Both the position numbers and the translations under genes were made by a program. Under the pieces are notes generated by a model, which saw only the letters and a program-made list of their open reading frames with translations, was not told the origin of the DNA and searched no databases. This document shows, in pieces, positions 38,986 through 45,361 of a stretch of DNA of 64,000 nt (its first letter is position 1; every line of letters begins with the position of its first letter). Source of the stretch: Allopusillimonas soli (GTDB taxonomy: Bacteria; Pseudomonadota; Gammaproteobacteria; Burkholderiales; Burkholderiaceae_B); assembly GCF_004153445.1 (NCBI RefSeq), contig NZ_SDQC01000002.1, positions 248,001 through 312,000 of the forward strand. The letters run 5' to 3'.

Positions 38986-39228
38986 ATGTATGGTGGACAG
39001 CGCGTTGCGCGATACGCCAACATCGAGACGGTGGCTATGCGCAAGCTGGCCATGTTGAATCGGGCGGCGCGGCTAGATGATTTACGCGTTCCGCCCAACA
39101 ACAGACTTGAAATGCTGAAGGGCGATAGGAAAGGGCAGTGGAGCATCCGCATTGATGATCAATGGCGCATATGCTTTGTATGGACAGGCCATGACGCGGA
39201 GCAAGTCGAAATTGTGGATTATCACTAG
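38986..39228 (+). CDS. higB: HigB/RelE-type toxin, N-terminus uncertain
   Basis: This is a predicted mRNA interferase of the HigB branch of the RelE/ParE superfamily. Clear family blocks are LRVPPNNRLEMLKGDRKGQW and SIRIDDQWRICFVW with the conserved DQWR, then a VEIVDYH end. From the ATG at 38986 the product has 80 residues, about 12-15 shorter than usual. Upstream codons in the same frame still read like the missing start (DKDTEA just before MYGGQRVARY), but only stops and no ATG are found there. Either a rare start codon is used or the 5' end has been damaged. higA follows 11 bases later. Confidence 0.82.
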   Translation: MYGGQRVARYANIETVAMRKLAMLNRAARLDDLRVPPNNRLEMLKGDRKGQWSIRIDDQWRICFVWTGHDAEQVEIVDYH

Positions 39229-39239
39229 GAGATAAGGAT

Positions 39240-39533
39240 ATGCGTACCGTACCGTATCCCACGCCAGGAGAGATCCTGCTGGAAGAGTTCCTAAAGCCAA
39301 TGGGTATCACGCAGTACCGTCTCGCCAAGGAGATCGGTGTACCGCAGCGGCGTATTGGCGAGATCGTCGCGGGCAAGCGTGCTGTGACGGCTGACACGGG
39401 ATTGCGCCTATCTCGCTATTTCGGCATGTCTGACGAGTTCTGGACGGGATTGCAATTGAGCTACGACCAAGCCAAGGCGAAGGATGCGCTGGCCGATGTG
39501 GTGGAGAAGATTCGACCTTTGGAACATGCGTAG
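39240..39533 (+). CDS. higA: HigA-type antitoxin (XRE HTH)
   Basis: This 97-residue antitoxin binds HigB and represses the pair. The family start PTPGEILLEEFLKPMGITQY is followed by an XRE helix-turn-helix (RLAKEIGVPQRRIGEIVAGK, residues about 27-46), then TADTGLRLSRYFGMSDEFW. It carries TAGGAGATAAGGAT before its ATG. Order toxin-antitoxin, with the toxin first, is typical of higBA. Confidence 0.92.
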   Translation: MRTVPYPTPGEILLEEFLKPMGITQYRLAKEIGVPQRRIGEIVAGKRAVTADTGLRLSRYFGMSDEFWTGLQLSYDQAKAKDALADVVEKIRPLEHA

Positions 39534-39577
39534 ATTTTGAGGAGGAGGGCTATCATGTCCCCTCACAGGAGGGCGAC

Positions 39578-39802
39578 ATGGCAGATCTACATCCTATGAT
39601 CCAGCTATTCGAGGACCGGGCAAAAGTGCTGGATGCCAGCGCACAAAAAGCGGATCTGGACGAAGGCATCGTCCTTCTCGCTGGATGGCTTGAGGGCGCC
39701 AAAGAATGGCTGTCGGAAGACGACATCGCCATACTATCTGAGGTAGGGGCGATAATGTATCAGGAAGGGTTGTTGGCGCGCAGGATGCGCGGTAAATCCT
39801 AA
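39578..39802 (+). CDS. Hypothetical small protein behind higBA
   Basis: This 74-residue, soluble, acidic, mostly helical protein has no signal peptide. I do not recognise a family. Its ATG has a strong ribosome-binding site (AGGAGGGCGAC), which supports it being real. It lies 44 bases after higA on the same strand and may be co-transcribed with the toxin-antitoxin pair. Confidence 0.5.
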   Translation: MADLHPMIQLFEDRAKVLDASAQKADLDEGIVLLAGWLEGAKEWLSEDDIAILSEVGAIMYQEGLLARRMRGKS

Positions 39803-40196
39803 CATTAGGAATGAAGGTAGCCTGTAAATCAGGGATACTGCCCATGGATACGAACAGTATCGGCTGTTAGGATTAAGTCACAAGTACGGCTGGCAACAGC
39901 CAACTGCCCTTGAACCATTCGGCTCGAGGGCATTTTTTTGTGCACGGAGAACCTTGGCGAAAGGTCGCTGATTGGCCAATCCGGCCAAAGGAGAGCGGGC
40001 TGAAGTCGAGTTGAAGCGTTATATCGCGACACTAACCAGGTGCCTGTCGCGTGGAGATTACGTTCCCCATATGTCATCGTGGCGGCGTACCGTTTCTTAT
40101 TCTGTTGATCGCAGCGGCGAGTATGGAGCCGGGTTGGTGGGGTGCCTGGCGCACTTGGCTACACGGTAAACTGGTGCGCGTAATTTTTATTTTTCG
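39803..40196. other. Intergenic stretch of about 390 bases without a convincing gene
   Basis: Only short, family-less open frames occur on both strands. No tRNA, terminator or clear promoter was recognised. The stretch separates the rightward higBA block from the end of the leftward accessory cluster, so it is a convergent junction. Confidence 0.6.
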
Positions 40197-41057
40197 TTAG
40201 CGCAGAGACTCAAGTGCTCGAACTCCTTCTGAGGTTGTGCGAGCCTCAATCAAGCGTGCGCCAACTAATGACGCGCAGTTTCTGTAATGTTCTTGTGTTT
40301 CCTGCGCTAGATTATTAGCTTCATTATCTGCAGGATGGTCTAAGACCCCAGCGTTGACCAATAAAATTGGCTCAGCATTTCCTTCAAATTCACGTTTCAC
40401 AGCTTGTAGTCCGAACAGTTTGCTTTCTGCCTCACGACGTAACAAGGTCGCTTGTTGCCGGATATGGGGAAGGCTTGCCATTTGAACTAGCCATCTTTCG
40501 TGTGAGTAATCCAAGGTGATTACTAACTTTGCCTCTCTTGTGTAAAGCTGTCGCCTAAACCTATCTTTTAAGTCACGGTCGCCATCCGCGAACCTCTTTC
40601 GCACTCTTTGCAAAAAGATGGCGGTAGCCTGGTTTTGACGGCGTAGTGATATTGAAGTTGGTTGATACAAAGCATCTGCGGCGCCTAGCGATGAAATTGA
40701 CCGTACCGCACCATCCAGCATCTGCTCTACTGTTCGGCCTCTAGCTAACCGAGTCTCACCAAGATTAAATCCGCTAAACGGCATTTCAAGCGTCTCAAGA
40801 TTAGCACCACTTGCCAGCATATGCGCGAGCAGATCTGCTGTTTCATTCATAATGCCAAAAATATGCTTTGCGGATCGACCAAACATCACTTTGAGCCTAT
40901 CCAGCGACAGGACAACCCTAGCAGTTGGCTCAATTATGGAGTCAGCGTTGATCGGTTGCACAACTACAATAGAAATAAAACGCTCGCCGACAAAGGGCAT
41001 TGGCTCCCAGTACACAGGAGCATAACGAGCTTTGATGATTGCAGTTTGCTCAGGCAT
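40197..41057 (-). CDS. Unknown partner protein of the HipA-like kinase
   Basis: This is a 286-residue soluble protein with no recognised catalytic motif. The N-terminus (ARYAPVYWEPMPFVGERF, residues 10-27) loosely recalls the DUF3037-type proteins that accompany HipA-like kinases, but the rest, a long Arg/Glu/Gln-rich helical part (about 130-286), is not familiar. Its start overlaps the kinase stop by 8 bases, so the two are translationally coupled and likely act together. GC content is below that of the core genes. The call is by context only. Confidence 0.6.
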   Translation of the reverse strand: MPEQTAIIKARYAPVYWEPMPFVGERFISIVVVQPINADSIIEPTARVVLSLDRLKVMFGRSAKHIFGIMNETADLLAHMLASGANLETLEMPFSGFNLGETRLARGRTVEQMLDGAVRSISSLGAADALYQPTSISLRRQNQATAIFLQRVRKRFADGDRDLKDRFRRQLYTREAKLVITLDYSHERWLVQMASLPHIRQQATLLRREAESKLFGLQAVKREFEGNAEPILLVNAGVLDHPADNEANNLAQETQEHYRNCASLVGARLIEARTTSEGVRALESLR

Positions 41058-41946
41058 CCGGTTCGCTCCACAGCAACGATAGGTTTTGCTTCGTGTTGAT
41101 CCGCTGCTCCACTAGGAGTTCAATAGCTGGCAATCGAAAACCAATGGATCGTAATACGTCAGTGGCAAGTACGAGTACGCTGTTTACTCTAACGTCGGAA
41201 TTTTGCCATTTCTCGACGCTGGAGACCAGCAAATCGAAGCCTTTTGCGCTGCGAGACATGGTTTTTGAACGTTGTCCTACTTGGGCCATGTCACATCGTC
41301 TCCGTTCCATCTCAGAAGCGATCTGATTGCGTGGCGCTTGGTGAGCAACAATAGCAACACGGCTTTCCGTTTCCGTTATGCGCGCATACAGGTCGGCGAG
41401 GGATGCCAAAGCTTTGTCGTGATCGTACAACCACCACCGCTCACCATCGTAGGTGAGATTCTCATGATGGCGATCTGGGTTGGCCACCAATTCGTCCCAG
41501 GCCGCTCCGGAAGGTGCCACTTCATTTGCGCACACTTTCGCCCAAATCCTTTCAATCACCTTTGGGTTCAATGTGGATGTGGGACGTATTGGATGCTCAA
41601 AGATCAGTTGGCTTCCGTAATAAATAAGTTGACCATCGGCAGTCCTAAGTGAGCCTTGTAATACGCCTGGCGGAATTTGGGTGAGAAGCTCGGGGTCACA
41701 CAGAACAATACTCGGGGCTGGAACAGGCAATCCAAGGTACCTTCCTGCTATGGCGCAGGCGAGCTCTGTCGCCAGCGCTAACGGGGTTAGTAGTGCTTTT
41801 ATAATCAGTGCTGCGCCGGCCTCGTTCGTCCCATACGGGCATGCGAGGCCCCGCCAAACAGTGTTGATGTGATCTCCAACGACAATAGTTGGCTCTGACA
41901 TCAGCTCGAAAATGGGCGCGTTTTGATCGACCAAAATCTCAGCCAT
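41050..41946 (-). CDS. HipA-like protein kinase
   Basis: This 298-residue protein has the outline of the compact HipA-like kinase fold. ALIIK with a possible ATP-binding Lys50 comes first, then Glu61 and LGLPVPAPSIVLCD near 71-84, where HipA proteins have a similar PxP block. The catalytic loop is NPDRHHEN (Asp158, Asn163), and YDHDKAL near 174 is in place of the DFG motif. The 120 C-terminal residues are helical. No HipB-type HTH antitoxin lies upstream; instead the gene is coupled downstream to an unknown partner. It lacks the N-terminal domain of full-length HipA. It is part of the leftward run behind the CI-type repressor and may be a defence or growth-control kinase. Confidence 0.7.
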   Translation of the reverse strand: MAEILVDQNAPIFELMSEPTIVVGDHINTVWRGLACPYGTNEAGAALIIKALLTPLALATELACAIAGRYLGLPVPAPSIVLCDPELLTQIPPGVLQGSLRTADGQLIYYGSQLIFEHPIRPTSTLNPKVIERIWAKVCANEVAPSGAAWDELVANPDRHHENLTYDGERWWLYDHDKALASLADLYARITETESRVAIVAHQAPRNQIASEMERRRCDMAQVGQRSKTMSRSAKGFDLLVSSVEKWQNSDVRVNSVLVLATDVLRSIGFRLPAIELLVEQRINTKQNLSLLWSEPDA

Positions 41947-42136
41947 TCAACCTACCTCCATCACAAAACCACATCAAACTAAATAACCCCATAGAGGATG
42001 GAGCCCCTCGCCGCTTCCCATCCTTCCATCTCTTCTTCTGCCAGGCATCCCATATCCATAGCGCTGCGCGCACAACGAGCAGCAGCAAGCCAATCAGGAG
42101 GATCAGATGGGTCAAATTATCTTCGTGCATGTGCAA
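41939..42136 (-). CDS. Possible small membrane protein upstream of the kinase
   Basis: This 65-residue product has one strong membrane segment (ILLIGLLLLVVRAALWIW, residues 12-29) and a basic cytosolic side after it (KKRWKDGKRRG). It overlaps the kinase start by 8 bases, the same spacing seen between kinase and partner. There is no clear ribosome-binding site and no known family, so it may be chance. If real, it would tie the pair to the membrane. Confidence 0.35.
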   Translation of the reverse strand: MHMHEDNLTHLILLIGLLLLVVRAALWIWDAWQKKRWKDGKRRGAPSSMGLFSLMWFCDGGRLNG

Positions 42137-42238
42137 CGACTAAATAACCCGCAGCTCTCACTTCCGCTCATAACTCTTCTTCCCGCCGTCCTAGTAGCAG
42201 TGCGCTCCATGCAACAATCCCGGCAGGTTGCGCCCACA

Positions 42239-42394
42239 TCAGTGGCAATGCACCTCCCCCTTTTTCTTATCCATGTGGCAGCACTTGCCCGGTGGCGAGC
42301 TTTTGCGGCATCCGCCTCCATGGGCACAGGCGTACAAAGGGTAGGTCGCGACGCTAAAGAGCAGCGATGCGATCAGTAGACGAACGGTTTTCAT
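42239..42394 (-). CDS. Small secreted Cys/His-rich protein
   Basis: This 51-residue product has a signal peptide (MKTVRLLIASLLFSVATYPL, then cleavage near AYACA) and a mature part of about 28 residues packed with Cys and His, ending KCCHMDKKKGEVHCH. Similar C-H-x-D-x-K-x(3)-HCH tails are found on small secreted proteins, and the pattern suggests metal binding. The function is unknown. It belongs to the leftward cluster of the island. Confidence 0.55.
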   Translation of the reverse strand: MKTVRLLIASLLFSVATYPLYACAHGGGCRKSSPPGKCCHMDKKKGEVHCH

Positions 42395-42513
42395 GCTTTG
42401 TCTCTTTCTTTTGTGCCAGCGGTATGCGACCTTACACAACCACATCAAACTAAATTCCCACCCCCAACCCTATCGCTGGTGGGGCTTATTAGCCTCTTCC
42501 AGAACAGCAATGA

Positions 42514-42627
42514 TCACCAGCGCCACGATTCCACATCGTAGTTCCCTGGAAAGCAGGCCAGCCATTTCCCCAGCAGCCACATGCCCGAAATGGTCACAGC
42601 CCCATCGAAGTTCGCGTACCAGTTCAT
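42514..42627 (-). CDS. Candidate 37-residue protein coupled to the Rap1a/Tai-like gene
   Basis: The ATG at 42627 shares ATGA with the stop of the upstream gene, so re-initiation is likely. The product is Trp-rich (six Trp) with a short hydrophobic stretch (TISGMWLLGKWLACF). It has no known family, and its tiny size leaves real doubt. Confidence 0.35.
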   Translation of the reverse strand: MNWYANFDGAVTISGMWLLGKWLACFPGNYDVESWRW

Positions 42628-42959
42628 TTGGGCCCCCTTTGGGTTTGCTGGCAGGGAAACGCCTCGCTGATGGCCGATGCAACGAATAGGGAAGCCTCGA
42701 GATTCCGCGACTCTGGATTGTTCTTCAGGTATTTGATAGTGATATCTGTAAGTTGTCCTTGGGTGACATTTTCTGGAATGCAGAACCTGGCGGTATTGCT
42801 GGTGTACCAAGTCTCCAGTGAGCCGACAACGTAGCCCATGCAGAACATATGTGAATATTCATCCTGGCACGTCGAAAGCAGTTCATTCCCAGTTCTGGCC
42901 CAGCTTGCTGAGGGAAACAAACAGGCAGCAACAATAACAAGTGGCGGTATCTTTCGCAT
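42624..42959 (-). CDS. Rap1a/Tai-type immunity family protein
   Basis: This 111-residue periplasmic protein has a signal peptide (residues 1-21, cleavage after SWA) and four spaced cysteines. The pattern GNELLSTCQ, FCMGYVVGSLETW, ARFCIPENVTQGQL, and the end AISEAFPC is that of the Rap1a/Tai family, in which characterised members neutralise type VI secretion amidase effectors. No effector or secretion gene is near. In a prophage island it may act as a stand-alone protective gene. Confidence 0.75.
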   Translation of the reverse strand: MRKIPPLVIVAACLFPSASWARTGNELLSTCQDEYSHMFCMGYVVGSLETWYTSNTARFCIPENVTQGQLTDITIKYLKNNPESRNLEASLFVASAISEAFPCQQTQRGPK

Positions 42960-42995
42960 CCTATGGCCTCCTATTAACGCTGCCCGTAGGGCATG

Positions 42996-43316
42996 CTATT
43001 GGTACCTGGGGTTCTTCAGCTGGCTACCGTCTTTAAAAACAATCTGGGTAGCCTGAGCCGAAACGGTGACTTTTTCTGGATTTGCGCGAAGGAATCGCGA
43101 ACTACGGTAATGCCCACTAAGACGGATTGTTTCTCCTGGCGCCAAGTCCTTTTCACTTTTCGGCCCGTATCGGTCCAAGTTGTCCCCAAATACATCCGCG
43201 GCGGTTACTACTACCTTGATGCCGGAGATTACTTTATCGGTTCTATTGGTCACAGAGATGGTCACAAACACTGAATCATCATCGTAGTCTGGATCGGTAT
43301 TTTTCATGGCGGCCAC
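42996..43316 (-). CDS. Beta-rich domain protein, probably the C-terminal half of a split gene
   Basis: This 106-residue product from GTG 43316 (or ATG 43307) has an Ig-like beta pattern (VFVTISVTNRTDKVISGIKV, then APGETIRLSGHYR). Such domains are normally extracytoplasmic, yet there is no signal peptide. The gene upstream ends 2 bases before, carries a signal peptide and ends in LKEAVV, which reads smoothly into NVAAMKN here if one base is skipped. The two are therefore probably one gene divided by a +1 shift. Confidence 0.5.
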   Translation of the reverse strand: MAAMKNTDPDYDDDSVFVTISVTNRTDKVISGIKVVVTAADVFGDNLDRYGPKSEKDLAPGETIRLSGHYRSSRFLRANPEKVTVSAQATQIVFKDGSQLKNPRYQ

Positions 43317-43317
43317 A

Positions 43318-43662
43318 TTAGAAAACTACAGCCTCCTTTAGTTGTGCCAGAACGTCGTCGGCAGACTTCTTGGCCTTCTCTTTCTCTTCATTTACGGCCT
43401 TTTGGGAAGCAATTGCCTCGGAAAGATCAACGTCTGATGGCGGCGCCTCGACGGTTGGAATCACGGTGGCTAAATCGATTCTGCGCATGTACTGAATCAC
43501 AAGCTTGCAATCCTTTCGCGATAGTTTTTCTAGTGCTGCTTGAAACTCTTTATCATGCTCGGCGGCCTGAAGGCTGTATGGAATCTTGGTCGCTGTAGCC
43601 TGCCCACTCAGCAAGATACTCATCAGAGCTGACGCGACAAAATTTAGTTTTGTTTTTCTCAT
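43318..43662 (-). CDS. Secreted helical protein, probably the N-terminal half of a split gene
   Basis: This 114-residue product has a signal peptide (residues 1-24, cleavage after ATA), a helical part with FQAALEKLSRKDCKLVIQY, and a charged Lys/Glu/Ala helix near the end. The layout recalls DUF6694-like small envelope proteins. It stops at TAA in GTTTTCTAA, and the next frame begins at once. AAAGGAGG lies 10 bases before the stop, a strong ribosome-binding-like sequence that could help re-initiation or a frameshift. Confidence 0.5.
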   Translation of the reverse strand: MRKTKLNFVASALMSILLSGQATATKIPYSLQAAEHDKEFQAALEKLSRKDCKLVIQYMRRIDLATVIPTVEAPPSDVDLSEAIASQKAVNEEKEKAKKSADDVLAQLKEAVVF

Positions 43663-43812
43663 GCAGTTACCTTGCGCACAAAAAAGCTTTCAGCCTACTC
43701 CTCCTTCTCCATTCATCCCAGAGAAGTACTCCCAACAAAACCACCAAGCACACTATCCCCAGGATGATCATGGCCTGAGAGATGAATTCGGCATGCATAG
43801 GACATTTGGCTG

Positions 43813-44163
43813 CTACTTCCTGATGTCTAGGCCAACTTGGGCAGCGGCGATGAGAATGGCGGCCTGCAACGAAATGGCGGACTCTTTGTCGAGTTGCCTT
43901 ACTTTGTTCTGATCAACCTGGGGGAAGGGCCATTGGGCCCACATTTCCGTCCCAGCACTCGATGGCAAACTGGCAGGTACAGTGAGCCGCTCAACGTAAC
44001 CAGTTATCTCGGCAATCCGATTAACTTGTTCAACGCTAGCTTCATGGTGGCCATTCTCCCACGCAGACACGTTTCCCTTGCTCACGCCTAAGCGTTCGCC
44101 CAACTGACTTTGGGTGAGCTTTGCGTGCATTCGGGCAGCTCGGATCCATTCGCGCATTTCCAT
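43813..44163 (-). CDS. CI-type prophage repressor without a peptidase domain
   Basis: This 116-residue XRE-family regulator has its HTH at residues about 12-45 (LTQSQLGERLGVSKGNVSAW), preceded by REWIRAARMHAK and followed by the C-terminal WAQWPFPQVDQNKVRQL segment and a helix, a layout common in lambdoid-type repressors that lack the LexA-like protease. The ATG at 44163 is chosen (MEMREW); an open frame continues upstream. It is divergent from a Cro-type gene across 81 bases that hold repeated sites. It sits at the head of the leftward accessory cluster, so it may drive those genes from its own promoter. Confidence 0.82.
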   Translation of the reverse strand: MEMREWIRAARMHAKLTQSQLGERLGVSKGNVSAWENGHHEASVEQVNRIAEITGYVERLTVPASLPSSAGTEMWAQWPFPQVDQNKVRQLDKESAISLQAAILIAAAQVGLDIRK

Positions 44164-44244
44164 ACGCCTAAGTGTAGAGAAAATCTTTACATACATGGTT
44201 TATATAATCTAGACTTTGATGTTCAGAAAATCTAGACGTTTGGC
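44164..44244. promoter_or_regulatory. Operator/promoter region between repressor and Cro-type gene
   Basis: Three candidate sites are present. An imperfect palindrome, TGTAGAGA-AAA-TCTTTACA (44173-44191), lies next to the repressor gene. Two copies of AATCTAGAC (44206-44214 and 44229-44237) are 23 bases apart, about two helical turns. TATAAT (44203-44208) could be a rightward -10 box partly covered by the first copy. Such an arrangement is usual for a CI/Cro switch. Confidence 0.55.
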
Positions 44245-44501
44245 ATGAATACGCAAATACCCGTTCATCCTCTGGAAGAGGCGGCCCACATATTTGGATC
44301 GGAAGCAGCGCTCGCCCGTGAGCTTGGGGTTAGTCGTGGAGCCTTCAATCAGTGGAAAAAAGAGGGTAGGAGGTGCCCGCTAAACACGCTCCCGGAATCG
44401 AGCGCTTGACAGGGGTCACATGCGAACGCCTTTGCCCATCCGTGCGATGGGGGTTCTTGAGGTTGCCATCCCTGATAAAGAAAGAGGCCGAGCATGCCTG
44501 A
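44245..44501 (+). pseudogene. Frameshifted Cro/YdaS-type regulator
   Basis: From ATG 44245 the frame encodes a Cro-like HTH (EEAAHIFGSEAALARELGVS) up to QWKKEGRRC and then runs off to a stop at 44409 (54 residues). The expected end of this family continues in another frame: VPAKHAPGIERLTGVTCERL and further to TGA 44499-44501. The break is near 44368-44375, where one base seems lost from an expected Arg-Gln-Val-Pro run (AGG-CAG-GTG-CCC). As it stands the protein has its HTH but a false tail. Inference: the lytic switch is broken. Confidence 0.75.
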
Positions 44502-44503
44502 TC

Positions 44504-44752
44504 TCATGGATCCCGATTCTCGTCCGTTGCCGAGTCGTCGGTGCTTTCCAGCACATCGAGCGCTTCTCGCATCTGCTGTATCAGATCGCGCAACTGGGTG
44601 GCGGTCAGGGCGAAGTTGGGACCCTCGCTCGCTTCTTCGATTTTCTGCTTGGGGCTGGCAATGAAATCGAACTTCATCACAGCAAAGCCCAGACGCGGTA
44701 CGGGCCCCACGGTCCAGGCGGTTACTGGGAATATCGGTATTTTTTCGTCCAT
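44504..44752 (-). CDS. BssS-family protein
   Basis: This 82-residue protein belongs to the BssS family, named after a biofilm regulator of enterobacteria and often found in prophage early regions. Conserved features are IPIFPVTAWTVGPVPR at residues 5-20, a central VMKFDFIASPKQKIEEA stretch and a C-terminal ALTATQLRDLIQQMREALD helix. The ATG at 44752 is taken, since homologues start with this short acidic lead (MDEKIP). Its molecular function in phages is not known. Confidence 0.7.
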   Translation of the reverse strand: MDEKIPIFPVTAWTVGPVPRLGFAVMKFDFIASPKQKIEEASEGPNFALTATQLRDLIQQMREALDVLESTDDSATDENRDP

Positions 44753-44899
44753 GGTCGGTCCTCTATCCAAAGTTTCAGCGGGTCGGTTCCCTGATTCTAA
44801 GGGTTTTGGGCTGACCGCCTCCATTCCATTTATCCATGCAGCCACTGTACGGCAGCCGGCACAAGTGCGACACGCTGAAAAGCCTGGAGATTCATTGCC

Positions 44900-45361
44900 A
44901 TGACATGTCTATACACCAACACTGATTGGCGGGATGTTCTCTATAACTGCGTCCGGCGCACCAAGGGCGGCGTAAATGCTGCAGCGATCTTTCTTTCGCA
45001 GCGCCGCGGCATCGCCATTCATCCCGAGAGCTTGCGCCGCAAGTTGCGTGGGCTGATCGGAGAGTCGATGGACGTAGAAATGGCACGCCTGCTCGCCGAA
45101 TGGATGGAGTAGGTAGAAGGCGCAGCGGGGTATGCCAAGGACTGGCTCCAAGCCTTATGCGCACAGGAAGGCCTGCAGGTCGATCACGTCCCGCCGGCAC
45201 CGGCGACCGGCTGGAGCAATGAGGCTGATGCCTTGCAGCGCAAATTCCTGGAAATCAGCACCGGCATACGCAAGATTGCCGCTGTGACGGCTGACACCGT
45301 CGAGGACGGCGTTATCTCACAGGCCGAAGCCGACAAGCTCATACCGCTGCTACCCACCTAG
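44900..45361 (+). pseudogene. Phage CII-type regulator (CP76 family), amber-interrupted and 3'-truncated
   Basis: The frame from ATG 44900 reads a CII/CP76-like DNA-binding region (DVLYNCVRRTKGGVNAAAIF, then PESLRRKLRG) but meets TAG at 45110-45112. Beyond it the same frame continues for 83 codons with the usual tail (KDWLQALCAQEG, ISTGIRKIAAVTADTVEDG, SQAEADKLIPLLPT) and ends at TAG 45359-45361, inside the right direct repeat. Two lesions are therefore seen: an internal amber codon, and a C-terminus that ends in the repeat, as expected if a deletion or integration junction cut the gene. Confidence 0.75.

Noticed and set aside
39839-39862. TACTG...CAGTA palindrome resembling a LexA box
   Set aside because: The half-sites are 14 bases apart instead of the 10 expected between TACTG and CAGTA in the gamma-proteobacterial box, and no SOS gene follows.
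42112-42327. Cys/Arg-rich minus-strand frame of 71 codons between the secreted peptide and membrane protein genes
   Set aside because: It overlaps the better supported Cys/His-rich secreted peptide gene in another frame, has no signal peptide and no ribosome-binding site.
42470-42682. 70-codon minus-strand frame overlapping the end of the Rap1a/Tai-like gene
   Set aside because: It lies across two other candidate genes in a different frame; no start signal or motif.
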